A stretch of DNA of 64,000 bases, taken from an uncultured Pseudomonas sp. (GTDB taxonomy: Bacteria; Pseudomonadota; Gammaproteobacteria; Pseudomonadales; Pseudomonadaceae). Made by a program: the position numbers and the translations under genes. The notes below the pieces were generated by a model. The model did not search any database and was not told the DNA's origin. It saw only the letters and a list, made by a program, of their open reading frames with translations. The stretch lies in NCBI RefSeq assembly GCF_946885955.1, contig NZ_CAMPHI010000013.1, positions 48,465-112,464 of the forward strand, read 5' to 3'. Below are positions 46,263 to 55,011 of this stretch, piece after piece. Numbering within the stretch: the stretch's first letter is position 1; every line of letters begins with the position of its first letter.

Positions 46263-47573
46263 TCAGTGCCCCAGCAACAGCTTCGGCAGGGTCAGCGACA
46301 GCGCCGGGATGAAGGTGGTCAGCAGCACCACCGGCAGATAGGCGAACAGCAGGAACACCATGGTCGGTTTGAGCATGCCGCTCAGTGGCGTCTTACCCAC
46401 CAGCGCGCCGAGGTAGAGGATCGGCGCGGTCGGTGGGGTGATCAGGCCCATGCCCAGGTTGGTGGCGATGATGGCGGCAAAATGCACCGGGTCGATGCCG
46501 AGCTTGTGCACGATCGGCATCAGCATCGGCGTGGCCAGGAGAATGCCGCTGGCATCGTCCATGAACATGCCGATCAGCAGCAGGAAGGCATTGATCATCA
46601 GCAGCAGGACGATCGGGTTGTCGCTGACCGTGGTAAAGCCGACGAGCAGCAGTTGGGGCACGCTCTGCATGGTGAACATGCGCGCCAGCATCGAGGCGAA
46701 AAACACCAGGATCAACAGCACGCCGGTGACCTGGCCGGCCTTCCAGAGTTGCGTGTAGAGGCCCTTCCAGCCCATCTCGCGGTAGATCAGCACGCTCACC
46801 GGTACCGCGTAGACCACCGCCATCGCCGCCGCCTCGGTTGGCGTGGTGATGCCGCCGTAGATGCAGCCGAGGATGATAATCGGCATCAGCAGGCCCAGGC
46901 TGGCGCGGCGGCCACGTTGGCCGATGTGCCTGACCCATTGCTCGGCCGGCAGCGGAGCCTCGGTGTGCAACGGCATGCGTTTGGTCAGTACCCAGTTCCA
47001 GAAGCAGAACAGGGCGATCAGGATCAGCGCCGGGAATACAGGGGCGAGGAAGGCTGCGGTGATCGAAGTGCCGCTGACCCAGCCGTAAAGGATCATCGAC
47101 GCACTGGGTGGAATCATCAGCGCCAGAACCGCCGAGCAGGCTACCAGGCTGGCGGCATAGCCACGGTCGTAGCCGCGTTCGACCATGCGTGGGATCAGGG
47201 TGCTGCCGATCGCCGCCACTGCCGAGGAGGCCATGCCGGAGATGGCGCCGAAGATAGCGGTGGTCAGCACCACGACTATGCCCAGGCCGCCGCGAAAACG
47301 CCCGACGATGCTTTCGGCGAAATCCACCAGGCGCGTGGCGATACCGCCCTGGCTCATGATGTTGCCGGCGATGATGTACAACGGAATCGCCAGCAGGACC
47401 ACCGAGCTGGCCTGGCTGAAACCGGCGCTGACCAGGAAGGAGGCGCTGCCGAAGTCGCCGAGCAGGAACAGCAGGAGCACCGAGGCGGCGAAGCACAGCG
47501 GTACGGGTACGCCGATGACCAACAGCAGGGCCAGCAGCAGGGCGTCTATCAGGATGATCCAGTTCATGCTCAT
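46263..47573 (-). CDS. dctM: TRAP transporter large permease DctM
   Basis: A 436-residue large TRAP permease with about 12 membrane helices: GVPVPLCFAASVL, AIPLYIIAGNIMSQGGIATRLVDFA, GMASSAVAAIGSTLIPRM, IPPSASMILYG and GLITPPTAPILYLGAL are family blocks. It moves the ligand delivered by DctP using the sodium gradient. The start at 47573 overlaps the dctQ stop (ATGA); an upstream extension inside dctQ is rejected. Last gene of the operon, followed by a terminator. Confidence 0.93.
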   Translation of the reverse strand: MSMNWIILIDALLLALLLVIGVPVPLCFAASVLLLFLLGDFGSASFLVSAGFSQASSVVLLAIPLYIIAGNIMSQGGIATRLVDFAESIVGRFRGGLGIVVVLTTAIFGAISGMASSAVAAIGSTLIPRMVERGYDRGYAASLVACSAVLALMIPPSASMILYGWVSGTSITAAFLAPVFPALILIALFCFWNWVLTKRMPLHTEAPLPAEQWVRHIGQRGRRASLGLLMPIIILGCIYGGITTPTEAAAMAVVYAVPVSVLIYREMGWKGLYTQLWKAGQVTGVLLILVFFASMLARMFTMQSVPQLLLVGFTTVSDNPIVLLLMINAFLLLIGMFMDDASGILLATPMLMPIVHKLGIDPVHFAAIIATNLGMGLITPPTAPILYLGALVGKTPLSGMLKPTMVFLLFAYLPVVLLTTFIPALSLTLPKLLLGH

Positions 47574-48088
47574 GGGGTGCGCAATCTCCGCACTAGTTCG
47601 ACACCGTGCTCGATCAACTCGGCGAAGAAATACAGGGTCATCAGGCCGAGCCCGACGGGCATGGCCAGATGGATGTAACCAACGGGGATGTTCAATTCGG
47701 TGGACATCATGCCCAGGCTCAGCGACCACTGAGCCAAACCCCAGGACCAGACCGCCATCCAGGCGCAGACCACCACTGAAACCAGGCAGGCGAACAGCTT
47801 GATCGCCTGCTGTGCGGTCTGGCCCTTCACCAGCACATCAGCCAGCGAAGCGGAGATATGCTCGCGTTGATCGGCGCCTACCGCGCCACCGAGAAAGTAG
47901 AACCAGACGGCGATGTACACCGCGGTTTCCTCGATGCCGAAGATCGCGGTCTGAAACAGGTAGCGGGCCACCACCTGGGCGAAGATCAACAGGGTCAACA
48001 GCACTGCGCCGATAACCAGCAAGGCGCGCTGCAGGTGCAGCGCGCCGTGCCAGAGTTTGCGCAGCCGGGATTCCGGGCTGGGCGACAT
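47570..48088 (-). CDS. dctQ: TRAP transporter small permease DctQ
   Basis: A 172-residue protein with four membrane helices and the DctQ signature VVARYLFQTAIFGIEETAVYIAVWFYFLGG (ends given), plus the loop REHISASLADVL. DctQ pairs with DctM to form the membrane unit. It lies between dctP and dctM, overlapping dctM by four bases. Confidence 0.92.
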   Translation of the reverse strand: MSPSPESRLRKLWHGALHLQRALLVIGAVLLTLLIFAQVVARYLFQTAIFGIEETAVYIAVWFYFLGGAVGADQREHISASLADVLVKGQTAQQAIKLFACLVSVVVCAWMAVWSWGLAQWSLSLGMMSTELNIPVGYIHLAMPVGLGLMTLYFFAELIEHGVELVRRLRTP

Positions 48089-48109
48089 GGGATTACCTCG
48101 GGCGAGCGG

Positions 48110-49126
48110 TTATTGGCTGACAGCGTCGTTGAGGCGCTTCATCGTGGCTTCGTCGAGTTCGCCGGCGATCTCCGGCCAGACATTCTTGCGCGTGTAGTCG
48201 GCGAGTTTTTCCAGGGTCGCGTCGTCGAAACGCACCACCTCTATGCCGGCCGCTTCCATGTCCTTCAGGTACTGGGTGTCGGCCTCGCGCACTTCATCGA
48301 AACGCTTGTGGGAGATTTCCTGGGCGACCGCCAGTATGATCTCGCGGTCACCCTCGGGCAGCGATTCGAGGCGCTTGCTGTTGATCACGAACCAGGCCAG
48401 TTCGAGGTGATCGTTGTATTGCACCCAGGTCTTGGTGATGTCCTTGAAGTTGTCCAGCGCCATTTCCGCGGTGCCGCCGATCTGGCCGTCGATGACCCCG
48501 GTTTGCATGGCGGTATACAGCTCGGCCCAAGGCACGGTGGCGACCTGATAGCCAAAGCGTTCCATCATGGTGCGGTGCGTGGTGCCGCCCGGCCATACGC
48601 GGATCCGCAGGCCGCGTTTGACTTGCGGGTTGCTCGGCTCCGGCACCGCCTTGGTGAAGCCGGCGCCGCCCATTCCTGCGCTGTATACACCGAGCAGGCG
48701 CAGGCCTTGCGGGGCGATCATGTCGTCGACCAGCTTGTAGGCGAAGCCATCGGCGCTGAATACTTCCTGGGCTTCGGCGTAGGTCGGGGCGATATAGGGG
48801 AACCAGGCAATCGCCAGGCGTCTATCGAAATTGGTGGACAGGGGCTGCAAGCCGATGTCGATGGCGCCCTGCATCAATTGCGCATGGGTCTCGACCCAGT
48901 CGCCGAGCTGGCTGGCGGGAAAGACGGTGACCGCGACGCGGCCTTCGGTACGTGCCTTTACCTCGTCGGCGAAGGCTTGTGCGGCTTTGCCACCGTCCGA
49001 GTCCGGGCGGAACAGGGTGGACAGGCGCAAAGTGGTTTCGGCGGCCTGCAGGCCTGCCAGGGGAGTGAGCCCCAGGGTGAGCACGGCGGCGCTGAGCGCG
49101 ACCAGTTTGCGAAAGGGGATATGCAT
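48110..49126 (-). CDS. TRAP substrate-binding protein DctP, copy 1
   Basis: A 338-residue periplasmic binding protein of the DctP family. Signal peptide with MHIPFRKLVALSAAVLTLGL, then ETTLRLSTLFRPDSDGGKAA, LGDWVETHAQLMQGAIDIG and the ligand loop RGLRIRVWPGGTTH with the conserved carboxylate-binding Arg. GQIGGTAEMALDNFKDITK and WVQYNDHL follow. The start at 49126 has GAGG upstream. By eye it is about 70% identical to a second copy at 50705-51757. It feeds the DctQ/DctM permease directly downstream. Confidence 0.92.
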   Translation of the reverse strand: MHIPFRKLVALSAAVLTLGLTPLAGLQAAETTLRLSTLFRPDSDGGKAAQAFADEVKARTEGRVAVTVFPASQLGDWVETHAQLMQGAIDIGLQPLSTNFDRRLAIAWFPYIAPTYAEAQEVFSADGFAYKLVDDMIAPQGLRLLGVYSAGMGGAGFTKAVPEPSNPQVKRGLRIRVWPGGTTHRTMMERFGYQVATVPWAELYTAMQTGVIDGQIGGTAEMALDNFKDITKTWVQYNDHLELAWFVINSKRLESLPEGDREIILAVAQEISHKRFDEVREADTQYLKDMEAAGIEVVRFDDATLEKLADYTRKNVWPEIAGELDEATMKRLNDAVSQ

Positions 49127-49165
49127 GGTGGGAAGCCTCGTGTTGGTGTGATTTTTATTTGTAAT

Positions 49166-49223
49166 GCATTGCAACCGATACAACTTCAACCTATATCTCG
49201 CTATTGTCATTGTCAAGCAGCTT
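49166..49223. promoter_or_regulatory. Shared 58-bp control block, copy 1 (dctP1/mocR)
   Basis: The divergent region from GCATTGCAACCGATACAACTT to GCTTTA matches 51796-51853 base for base at most positions (GCATT-CAA-C, TACAACTT-A-CCTATATC, TTGTCATTGT, GCTTT). Within it TTGACA and TATAGG (49216-49190 on the minus strand) face dctP1 with a 15-base spacer, and it overlaps the mocR promoter. TTGTAATGCATTGCAA (49160-49175) is a nearly perfect palindrome. Likely MocR operator DNA. Confidence 0.65.
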
Positions 49224-49237
49224 TATTCGGGTATAAA
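49210..49237 (+). promoter_or_regulatory. Sigma-70 promoter of the MocR regulator gene
   Basis: TTGTCA (49210-49215) and TATAAA (49232-49237) with a 16-base spacer, each five of six consensus bases. Transcription would start near 49244, which excludes the in-frame ATG at 49241 and fixes the start at 49280. Its -35 overlaps the -35 of dctP1 on the other strand. Confidence 0.65.
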
Positions 49238-49279
49238 TCCATGACAATATCGAGCCGTGAATCAACAGATGGGGCGGGA

Positions 49280-50704
49280 ATGACCACAACCATAGATACG
49301 CTGCTGGCCGCGGTTGCCGAGGGCATGGGGCGCACGCGCAATCGCGCGGAGCCGCTTTACGAGCAATTGGCCCAGGCCTTGGCCGAGGGCATTCGTTCCG
49401 GCGCGCTGGTTACTGGCGAGCGTTTGCCGCCGCATCGCGACCTGGCCAGCCGGTTGAATATCAATATCACCACCGTGACCAAGGCCATGGCCTTGCTGCA
49501 GGAGGCGGGGTTGGTGGAAAGCCGGCCTGGCCGCGGGACTTCGGTAAAGCCATTGCTGCATCAGCCGGGCGCGCAGTTCCAGAGCGCGCCGAACCGCGAT
49601 CCGGGGCGTGTCGACCTGAGCATCAACCGCCCGGCTACCGATAGTTATAGTCAGGAACTGGCCCGTTTGTTACCGGAGTTGTCACGCGACCTGCGCTTTG
49701 GCGAGGTACCGGACTATCACCCTTCGGAAGGTCCGGCCTGGGCCCGTGAAGCGGCGGCCAGCTGGCTGCGTCAGCATGGCGTGGCCGCCGAGGCCAGCCA
49801 ATTGCTGATCGCCGAAGGTGCCCAGCACGGCATCGCCTGTACCCTGCGGGCGATCGCCGAGCGTGGCGACACGGTGCTGGCCGATGCCATTACCTACCAG
49901 GGTATCAATGCGCTGTGCCGCACCCTCGGGCTGAAGCTGGTGGGGGTCGACGGCGACGCCCTGGGCATGTTGCCGGCGGCGCTGGAGCAGGCCTGCGTCA
50001 AGCACGCGGCCAAGGTGTTGTTCCTGGTGCCCTCGCTGCACAACCCGACGGCCGTGACTGTCAGCGCCGAACGACGCCATGCGCTGGCGGAAGTGGCGGA
50101 TCGGCATCGCCTGCTGCTGATCGAGGACGATGTCTATCGACCGTTGCTGGATCAATCGCCGCTGCCGTTCGCCGCTTTGCTGCCGGAGCGGACCATCTAT
50201 ATCACCGCGCTGTCGAAGTGCATCGCTCCCGGTTTACGCATGGGCTTCGTAATGGCGCCACCGCGTCTGGTTGGCGATATCAGCGCGACCCTGCGCATCG
50301 ATTGCTGGAGCGTTTCGCCATTGTCGGCGCTGATCGCCACGCGCTTCATCGAGAGCGGCAAGGCGCTGGAGATGGTCGCGGTGCAGCGCGAGGAGCTGCG
50401 CGCGCGCCAGGATCTGCTACGGCAGGCGTTCGGCGATCTGCAGGTGCAGGCCGGCGCGACCTCGCCGCATGCCTGGCTGCATCTGCCCGAACCCTGGCGC
50501 GCCTCGACCTTCGCCCTGACCTGCCAGGAGCAGGGCATCGGTTTGCTGCCCGGCGCGGCCTTCACCTTGCGCCAGGAGCATCCGCCCCATGCGGTGCGGA
50601 TCAATCTCTCTGCGGCGCGCAGCCGCGATGACCTGCAGCGGGCGCTGGAAACCATCGCCCGACTCGCGCGTCAGGGCCATCTGCATATGCACGATACGGT
50701 GTAG
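49280..50704 (+). CDS. MocR-type (GntR/aminotransferase) regulator
   Basis: A 474-residue MocR protein: a GntR winged helix at about 25-90 (PLYEQLAQALAEGIRSG, LASRLNINITTVTKAM) and a fold-type I aminotransferase domain (about 110-465) with the PLP lysine K313 in ITALSKCIAPGLRMG and IEDDVY at 282-287. These regulators bind a PLP adduct of an amino compound as signal. The gene sits between the two dctP operons, so it most likely controls both. The start at 49280 follows GGGGCGGG and the promoter start site. Its stop abuts that of the second dctP gene. Confidence 0.9.
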   Translation: MTTTIDTLLAAVAEGMGRTRNRAEPLYEQLAQALAEGIRSGALVTGERLPPHRDLASRLNINITTVTKAMALLQEAGLVESRPGRGTSVKPLLHQPGAQFQSAPNRDPGRVDLSINRPATDSYSQELARLLPELSRDLRFGEVPDYHPSEGPAWAREAAASWLRQHGVAAEASQLLIAEGAQHGIACTLRAIAERGDTVLADAITYQGINALCRTLGLKLVGVDGDALGMLPAALEQACVKHAAKVLFLVPSLHNPTAVTVSAERRHALAEVADRHRLLLIEDDVYRPLLDQSPLPFAALLPERTIYITALSKCIAPGLRMGFVMAPPRLVGDISATLRIDCWSVSPLSALIATRFIESGKALEMVAVQREELRARQDLLRQAFGDLQVQAGATSPHAWLHLPEPWRASTFALTCQEQGIGLLPGAAFTLRQEHPPHAVRINLSAARSRDDLQRALETIARLARQGHLHMHDTV

Positions 50705-51757
50705 CTAGCGACCCGGAGCGTTCTGCCTGACGGTCACGGTGCCATACAGACGCTTCATGGTGGCTTCGTCGAGTTCGCCGGCGATTTCCGGCCAGACCTT
50801 CTGGCGGGTGAAAGCGGCCAGGTTTTCCAGCTCCTGGTCGCTGAAGCGGATAACCTCGATGCCGGCTTCCTGCATGCGTTGCAGATTGCGGGCATCGGCC
50901 TTGCGCACTTCATTGAAGCGCTTGTAGGCGATTTTCTGAGCAATGTCCTGGATCAGGTAGCGATCCTCCCGCGGCAGCGCATCCAGACGTTTGCTGTTGA
51001 TGACGAACCAGGCCAGCTCCAGATGATCGTTGTATTGCACCCAGGTCTTGGTGATGTCTTTGAAGTTCTCCAGGGCCATCTCCGCAGTACCGCCGATCTG
51101 GCCGTCGATGCTGCCGCTTTGCATCGCGTCGCGCAGGTCGGCCCAGGGCACGCTGGCGACTTCATAGCCGAAGCGCTGCATCATCACCTTGTGTGTGGTG
51201 CCGCCCGGCCATACGCGCACACGCAAGCCATGCTTGGCTCCGGGGTTTTGCGGCTGCGTCACCCGGGTGGTGAAGCCGGCGCCGCCCATTCCTACGCCGT
51301 ATACGCCGAGCAGGCGCAGGCCTTGTGGGGCGATCATCTCGTCGACCAGCTTGTAAGCGAAGCCGTGTGCGCTGAACACCTTCTGCGCTTCGGCGTAAGT
51401 CGGTGCGATATAGGGGAACCAGGCCACGGCTAAGCGCCGGTCGACATCGGTCGACAAGGGTTGCAGGCCAATATCGATAGAGCCTTGCATCAATTGCTCA
51501 TGGGTTTGCGCCCAGTCGCCGAGCTGGCTGTCGGGGAACACCAGCACCTGAATGCGGCCGTTGCTGCCCTGTTCTATCTGATCGGCAAATGCTTGCGCGG
51601 CCCTGCCGCCATCGGAGTCGGCGCTGAACAGGGTTGATAGGCGCAGGGTGGTTTCTGCTGCCTGCAAGCCCGTCCAGGGCAGGAGCTCGAGGGCGACAAG
51701 GGTGGCGCCGAGCGCGGCTATCTTTCGTAGCATGTTTTTATTGAGAGCTATGCGCAT
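50705..51757 (-). CDS. TRAP substrate-binding protein DctP, copy 2
   Basis: A 350-residue second DctP paralogue with a signal peptide ending LLPWTGLQA, the ETTLRLSTLFSADSDGGRAAQ start and the conserved Arg loop KHGLRVRVWPGGTTH. It has a 10-residue longer C-terminus than copy 1 (TVTVRQNAPGR). No second permease follows it, so it may share DctQ/DctM with copy 1 or extend its substrate range. The start at 51757 has GAGG upstream. It is transcribed from a promoter like that of copy 1, divergent from the oxidoreductase. Confidence 0.9.
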   Translation of the reverse strand: MRIALNKNMLRKIAALGATLVALELLPWTGLQAAETTLRLSTLFSADSDGGRAAQAFADQIEQGSNGRIQVLVFPDSQLGDWAQTHEQLMQGSIDIGLQPLSTDVDRRLAVAWFPYIAPTYAEAQKVFSAHGFAYKLVDEMIAPQGLRLLGVYGVGMGGAGFTTRVTQPQNPGAKHGLRVRVWPGGTTHKVMMQRFGYEVASVPWADLRDAMQSGSIDGQIGGTAEMALENFKDITKTWVQYNDHLELAWFVINSKRLDALPREDRYLIQDIAQKIAYKRFNEVRKADARNLQRMQEAGIEVIRFSDQELENLAAFTRQKVWPEIAGELDEATMKRLYGTVTVRQNAPGR

Positions 51758-51795
51758 GGGGAGGCCTCGTGGGGCTGTATTATTTTTGTTGTATT

Positions 51796-51853
51796 GCATT
51801 TCAATCATTACAACTTGAGCCTATATCCTAAAGTTGTCATTGTAAAAAGGCTT
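51796..51853. promoter_or_regulatory. Shared 58-bp control block, copy 2 (dctP2/oxidoreductase)
   Basis: Nearly the same block as 49166-49223, with TTTACA and TATAGG (51846-51820, minus strand) facing dctP2 at the same 15-base spacing and the same offset from GCATT. The flanks differ, so the conserved part marks the functional site. A second GCATTACAACTT sequence follows at 51870-51881, which could be an extra operator half. Confidence 0.65.
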
Positions 51854-51868
51854 TTTGTTTAGTACAAA
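51840..51868 (+). promoter_or_regulatory. Candidate promoter of the FAD oxidoreductase gene
   Basis: TTGTAA (51840-51845) and TACAAA (51863-51868), 17 bases apart, four of six matches each. The -35 overlaps that of dctP2 on the opposite strand, as in copy 1. Confidence 0.45.
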
Positions 51869-51939
51869 TGCATTACAACTTTCGGGTGGCATGCTGAACT
51901 CAGCTGCTCGTTCTTATCGATATGACGGGGTGGAGCGCC

Positions 51940-53184
51940 ATGGGCGGGGTCGAGCGAACGCAAATAGCCGTCATCGGCGCGGGTGTGGTGGGCGTCTGCT
52001 GCGCCCTCTGGTTGCGCCGCCAGGGGCATGAAGTGGTGCTGCTGGAACGCGACGCGATTGTCGGCGGTGCTGCCTGCGGCAGTGCCAGTACCCTGGCCGA
52101 CTATGGCTGTACGCCCATCGCTCGCCCGGAGATATGGGCTTCGCTGCCGCGTTTGCTGTTCTCCGCGGATTCGCCATTCGTGGTCAATTGGACGCGCGTG
52201 CCGCAGCTGCTGCCTTGGCTGCTGCGCTTTCTCGGGCAGTGCAATTCCCGCAGCTTTCAGGCTAATAGCGAGGTGTTGGCGCAGTTGCTGCGCGGTACTT
52301 ATGACGGTTACGCGCCGTTGCTGGAGGAGGCGCCGGCCGCTGCCGCGCTGATCCAGCGCCGCGGCTGTCTGTATGCCTACGGCCAGGCCGCCAACCTGCG
52401 CGCCGCCCAGGGTGATATCGCCTTGCGTCAGCGCCTGGGCATCGCCCAGCAGGTGCTGTCGGCCGCGGAAGTCGCTGCGCTGGAGCCGGCCATGGCTGGG
52501 CAGAGCGAGGGTGGCATCCTGTTTTCCGGTTCCAGCCATCTGGACGATCCGCAGGCGTTTACCGAGGCTTTGGTCGCTCCCTTGCTGGCCGCGGGGCGCA
52601 TGCGCCAGGCCGAGGTGATAGGCCTGCGGGCGCGTAGCGACGGCCTGCTGCTGCGTTATGCCGATGGTGGCGAACTGCTCGCCGAGCGCGTGGTGCTGGC
52701 CGGCGGTGCCTGGTCGGCCAAGCTGGCGCGCCAGGTTGGCGATCGCATTCCGCTGCAAAGCGAGCGCGGCTATCACCTCGAGTTCGATATGCCGGAGCCG
52801 CTGCTCAGTCGGCCGACCTGCCCGGTGGAGAGCGCCTTCTATATGACGCCGTTGCGCGGCCGTTTGCGCGCCGCCGGCACCGTCGAGCTGGGTGCGCTGA
52901 GCGATCCGGTCAATGCGCAACGTCTGCGTTACATCGAGACGCGGGTGCGCAGGGTGCTCGGCTTGCAGGATCAGGTGGCGCGTACCTGGCTGGGTTTTCG
53001 GCCGTCGTTGCCGGACTCGCTGCCGGTGCTCGGCCCTTCGCTGCGCGAACCGCGGCTGATCTATGCCTTCGGGCATCAACACCTGGGGCTGACCCTGGGC
53101 GGTATGACCGGGAAGCTGGTGGCCGACTGCGTGGCCGGTCGCCAGCCCGACTGGCTCGCCGCCTGTTCGGTCAGTCGGTTCTAA
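51940..53184 (+). CDS. FAD-dependent DAO-family oxidoreductase
   Basis: A 414-residue flavoenzyme of the D-amino-acid oxidase/dehydrogenase (DadA) family. The FAD motif IAVIGAGVVGVCCALWLRRQG is near residue 8 (here I give its core), GSASTLADYGCTPIARPE is the DadA-like loop, and the C-terminal RLIYAFGHQHLGLTLGGMTGKLVAD block is the second FAD contact. It most likely oxidises an amino acid or N-methyl amino acid to an imine. The ATG at 51940 has GGAG four bases upstream; 51922 is the alternative. It heads an operon with the RidA gene. Confidence 0.85.
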   Translation: MGGVERTQIAVIGAGVVGVCCALWLRRQGHEVVLLERDAIVGGAACGSASTLADYGCTPIARPEIWASLPRLLFSADSPFVVNWTRVPQLLPWLLRFLGQCNSRSFQANSEVLAQLLRGTYDGYAPLLEEAPAAAALIQRRGCLYAYGQAANLRAAQGDIALRQRLGIAQQVLSAAEVAALEPAMAGQSEGGILFSGSSHLDDPQAFTEALVAPLLAAGRMRQAEVIGLRARSDGLLLRYADGGELLAERVVLAGGAWSAKLARQVGDRIPLQSERGYHLEFDMPEPLLSRPTCPVESAFYMTPLRGRLRAAGTVELGALSDPVNAQRLRYIETRVRRVLGLQDQVARTWLGFRPSLPDSLPVLGPSLREPRLIYAFGHQHLGLTLGGMTGKLVADCVAGRQPDWLAACSVSRF

Positions 53185-53210
53185 AGTCGCATAATCGAGG
53201 GTCTCCAACT

Positions 53211-53567
53211 ATGTCTATCCTGCGTTATCGCACCGGGGCTCGAATGAGTCAGATCGTTGTGCACGGCAATACCATCTACCTGGCCGGCCAGGTCGGCGAG
53301 CACGAAAGCACGGTCGAGGGGCAAACCCGCGAGGCCCTGGAGCGGGTCGAGCGGCTGTTGCGCGAAGTCGGTAGTGGTCGCGAGCACTTGCTCCAAGTGA
53401 TCGTCTGGCTGGCCGATATCCATGATTTCGATGCGATGAATACGGTTTGGGACGCTTGGGTGCCCGCCGGTCATGCACCGATACGCGCATGTGGCGAAGC
53501 CCGTCTGGCCGCGCCCGAGCTGAAGGTCGAATTGATTGTCACGGCGGCGCTGCCGACAGCGTCCTGA
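53211..53567 (+). CDS. RidA-family imine deaminase
   Basis: A 118-residue RidA (YjgF/UK114) protein. RidA members hydrolyse reactive enamine/imine products to ketoacids and ammonia. The conserved pocket residues appear as the Arg in GEARLAAPELKVEL and the Glu after it, with VHGNTIYLAGQVGE at the start. It lies 26 bases after the oxidoreductase, matching its likely job of clearing the imine made by that enzyme. Confidence 0.88.
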   Translation: MSILRYRTGARMSQIVVHGNTIYLAGQVGEHESTVEGQTREALERVERLLREVGSGREHLLQVIVWLADIHDFDAMNTVWDAWVPAGHAPIRACGEARLAAPELKVELIVTAALPTAS

Positions 53568-53700
53568 GTCCCGTTTCGGCTGAATCTTGTGTCGACGTTC
53601 GAGTCTCGTTCCTGCGCGTCATAGACGGCGCGACTGCAGGTCGGAAAATTCCCTGATCACCATCCGCCCGGCGCCGCTGGGCGTAGGGCTGCGCGCCCGC

Positions 53701-53706
53701 TATACT
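53701..53706 (+). promoter_or_regulatory. -10 box upstream of proA
   Basis: TATACT lies 37 bases before the proA ATG at the end of the 175-bp gap after ridA. No clear -35 is seen, so this is tentative. Confidence 0.35.
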
Positions 53707-53742
53707 CAGCGACTTTTTCCAGCCGCCAGACCTTGGTAGACC

Positions 53743-55011
53743 ATGACTGAGTCCGTGCTCGACTATATGACCCGCCTGGGGCAAGCCGCCCGCCAGGCTT
53801 CTCGGGTGATCGCCAGTGCCAGCACTGCGCAGAAAAACCGTGCCCTGCAAGCCGCCGCCGCCGCTCTGGATGGCGCCCGCGCCGAGCTGAGCGCGGCCAA
53901 CGAATTGGACTTGGCCGCGGGCCGCGCCAACGGTCTCGAGCCGGCGCTGCTCGACCGTCTGGCCCTGACCCCGGCGCGCATTGACGGGATGATCGAAGGC
54001 CTGCGCCAGGTCGCCAGCCTGCCCGATCCGGTCGGCGCGATTCGCGATATGAGCTACCGTCCGTCGGGTATTCAGGTCGGCAAGATGCGCGTGCCCCTGG
54101 GTGTGATCGGCATCATTTACGAGTCGCGGCCCAATGTGACCATCGATGCCGCCAGCCTGTGCCTGAAGTCCGGTAACGCGACCATTCTGCGCGGTGGTTC
54201 GGAGGCCATTCATTCCAATCGCGCCATCGCCGCCTGCATTCAGCGCGGCCTGGCCGAAGCCGGCCTGCCCGCGGCCGTGGTGCAGGTGGTGGAAACCACC
54301 GATCGCGCCGCCGTTGGCGCTCTGATCAGCATGCCCGAGTTCGTCGACGTGATTGTGCCGCGCGGCGGCAAGGGCTTGATCGAACGTATCAGCCGCGATG
54401 CGCGGGTGCCGGTGATCAAGCACCTGGACGGCATCTGCCATGTTTATGTCGATGCCCTGGCCGATCTGGACAAGGCGCGCGGTATTGCTTTCAACGCCAA
54501 GACCTACCGCTATGGCATCTGCGGGGCGATGGAAACCCTGCTGGTCGACCAGGCGGTGGCCGCGGCCTTCCTGCCGGGTATGGCGCAGATGTTCGTGGAA
54601 AAAGGCGTCGAGCTGCGGGGTTGCGAACGCACCCGGGCGTTGATCCAGGCAACGCCTGCGAGCGAGGAGGATTGGAGCACCGAGTACCTGGCGCCGATTC
54701 TGTCGATCCGGGTGGTCGACGGCCTTGACCAGGCCATCGAGCACATCAACCAGTACGGCTCGCATCACACCGACTCTATCGTCACCGAGCACCAAGGGCA
54801 CGCCCGGCGTTTCCTCGCCGAGGTCGACTCCAGCTCGGTGATGCTCAATGCCCCGACCTGTTTCGCCGACGGCTTCGAATACGGCCTCGGCGCGGAAATT
54901 GGCATCTCCACGGACAAGTTGCACGCCCGTGGTCCGGTCGGCCTGGAAGGCCTGACCTGTGAGAAGTATGTGGTGATCGGCGACGGTCAGCTGCGCGGGC
55001 AGAATGCCTAA
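53743..55011 (+). CDS. proA: Glutamate-5-semialdehyde dehydrogenase
   Basis: ProA reduces glutamyl-5-phosphate to the semialdehyde, the second step of proline synthesis. The 422-residue protein has [31 protein letters not shown], the [12 protein letters not shown] block and the catalytic C260 in [15 protein letters not shown]. It ends inside nadD by eight bases, starting the proA-nadD-rsfS-rlmH cluster found in Pseudomonas. Confidence 0.97.
   Translation: MTESVLDYMTRLGQAARQASRVIASASTAQKNRALQAAAAALDGARAELSAANELDLAAGRANGLEPALLDRLALTPARIDGMIEGLRQVASLPDPVGAIRDMSYRPSGIQVGKMRVPLGVIGIIYESRPNVTIDAASLCLKSGNATILRGGSEAIHSNRAIAACIQRGLAEAGLPAAVVQVVETTDRAAVGALISMPEFVDVIVPRGGKGLIERISRDARVPVIKHLDGICHVYVDALADLDKARGIAFNAKTYRYGICGAMETLLVDQAVAAAFLPGMAQMFVEKGVELRGCERTRALIQATPASEEDWSTEYLAPILSIRVVDGLDQAIEHINQYGSHHTDSIVTEHQGHARRFLAEVDSSSVMLNAPTCFADGFEYGLGAEIGISTDKLHARGPVGLEGLTCEKYVVIGDGQLRGQNA

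Noticed and set aside
47858..49279. Long N-terminal extension of the MocR gene
   Set aside because: It runs antisense through dctP1, and the promoter at 49210-49237 places the transcript start after it.
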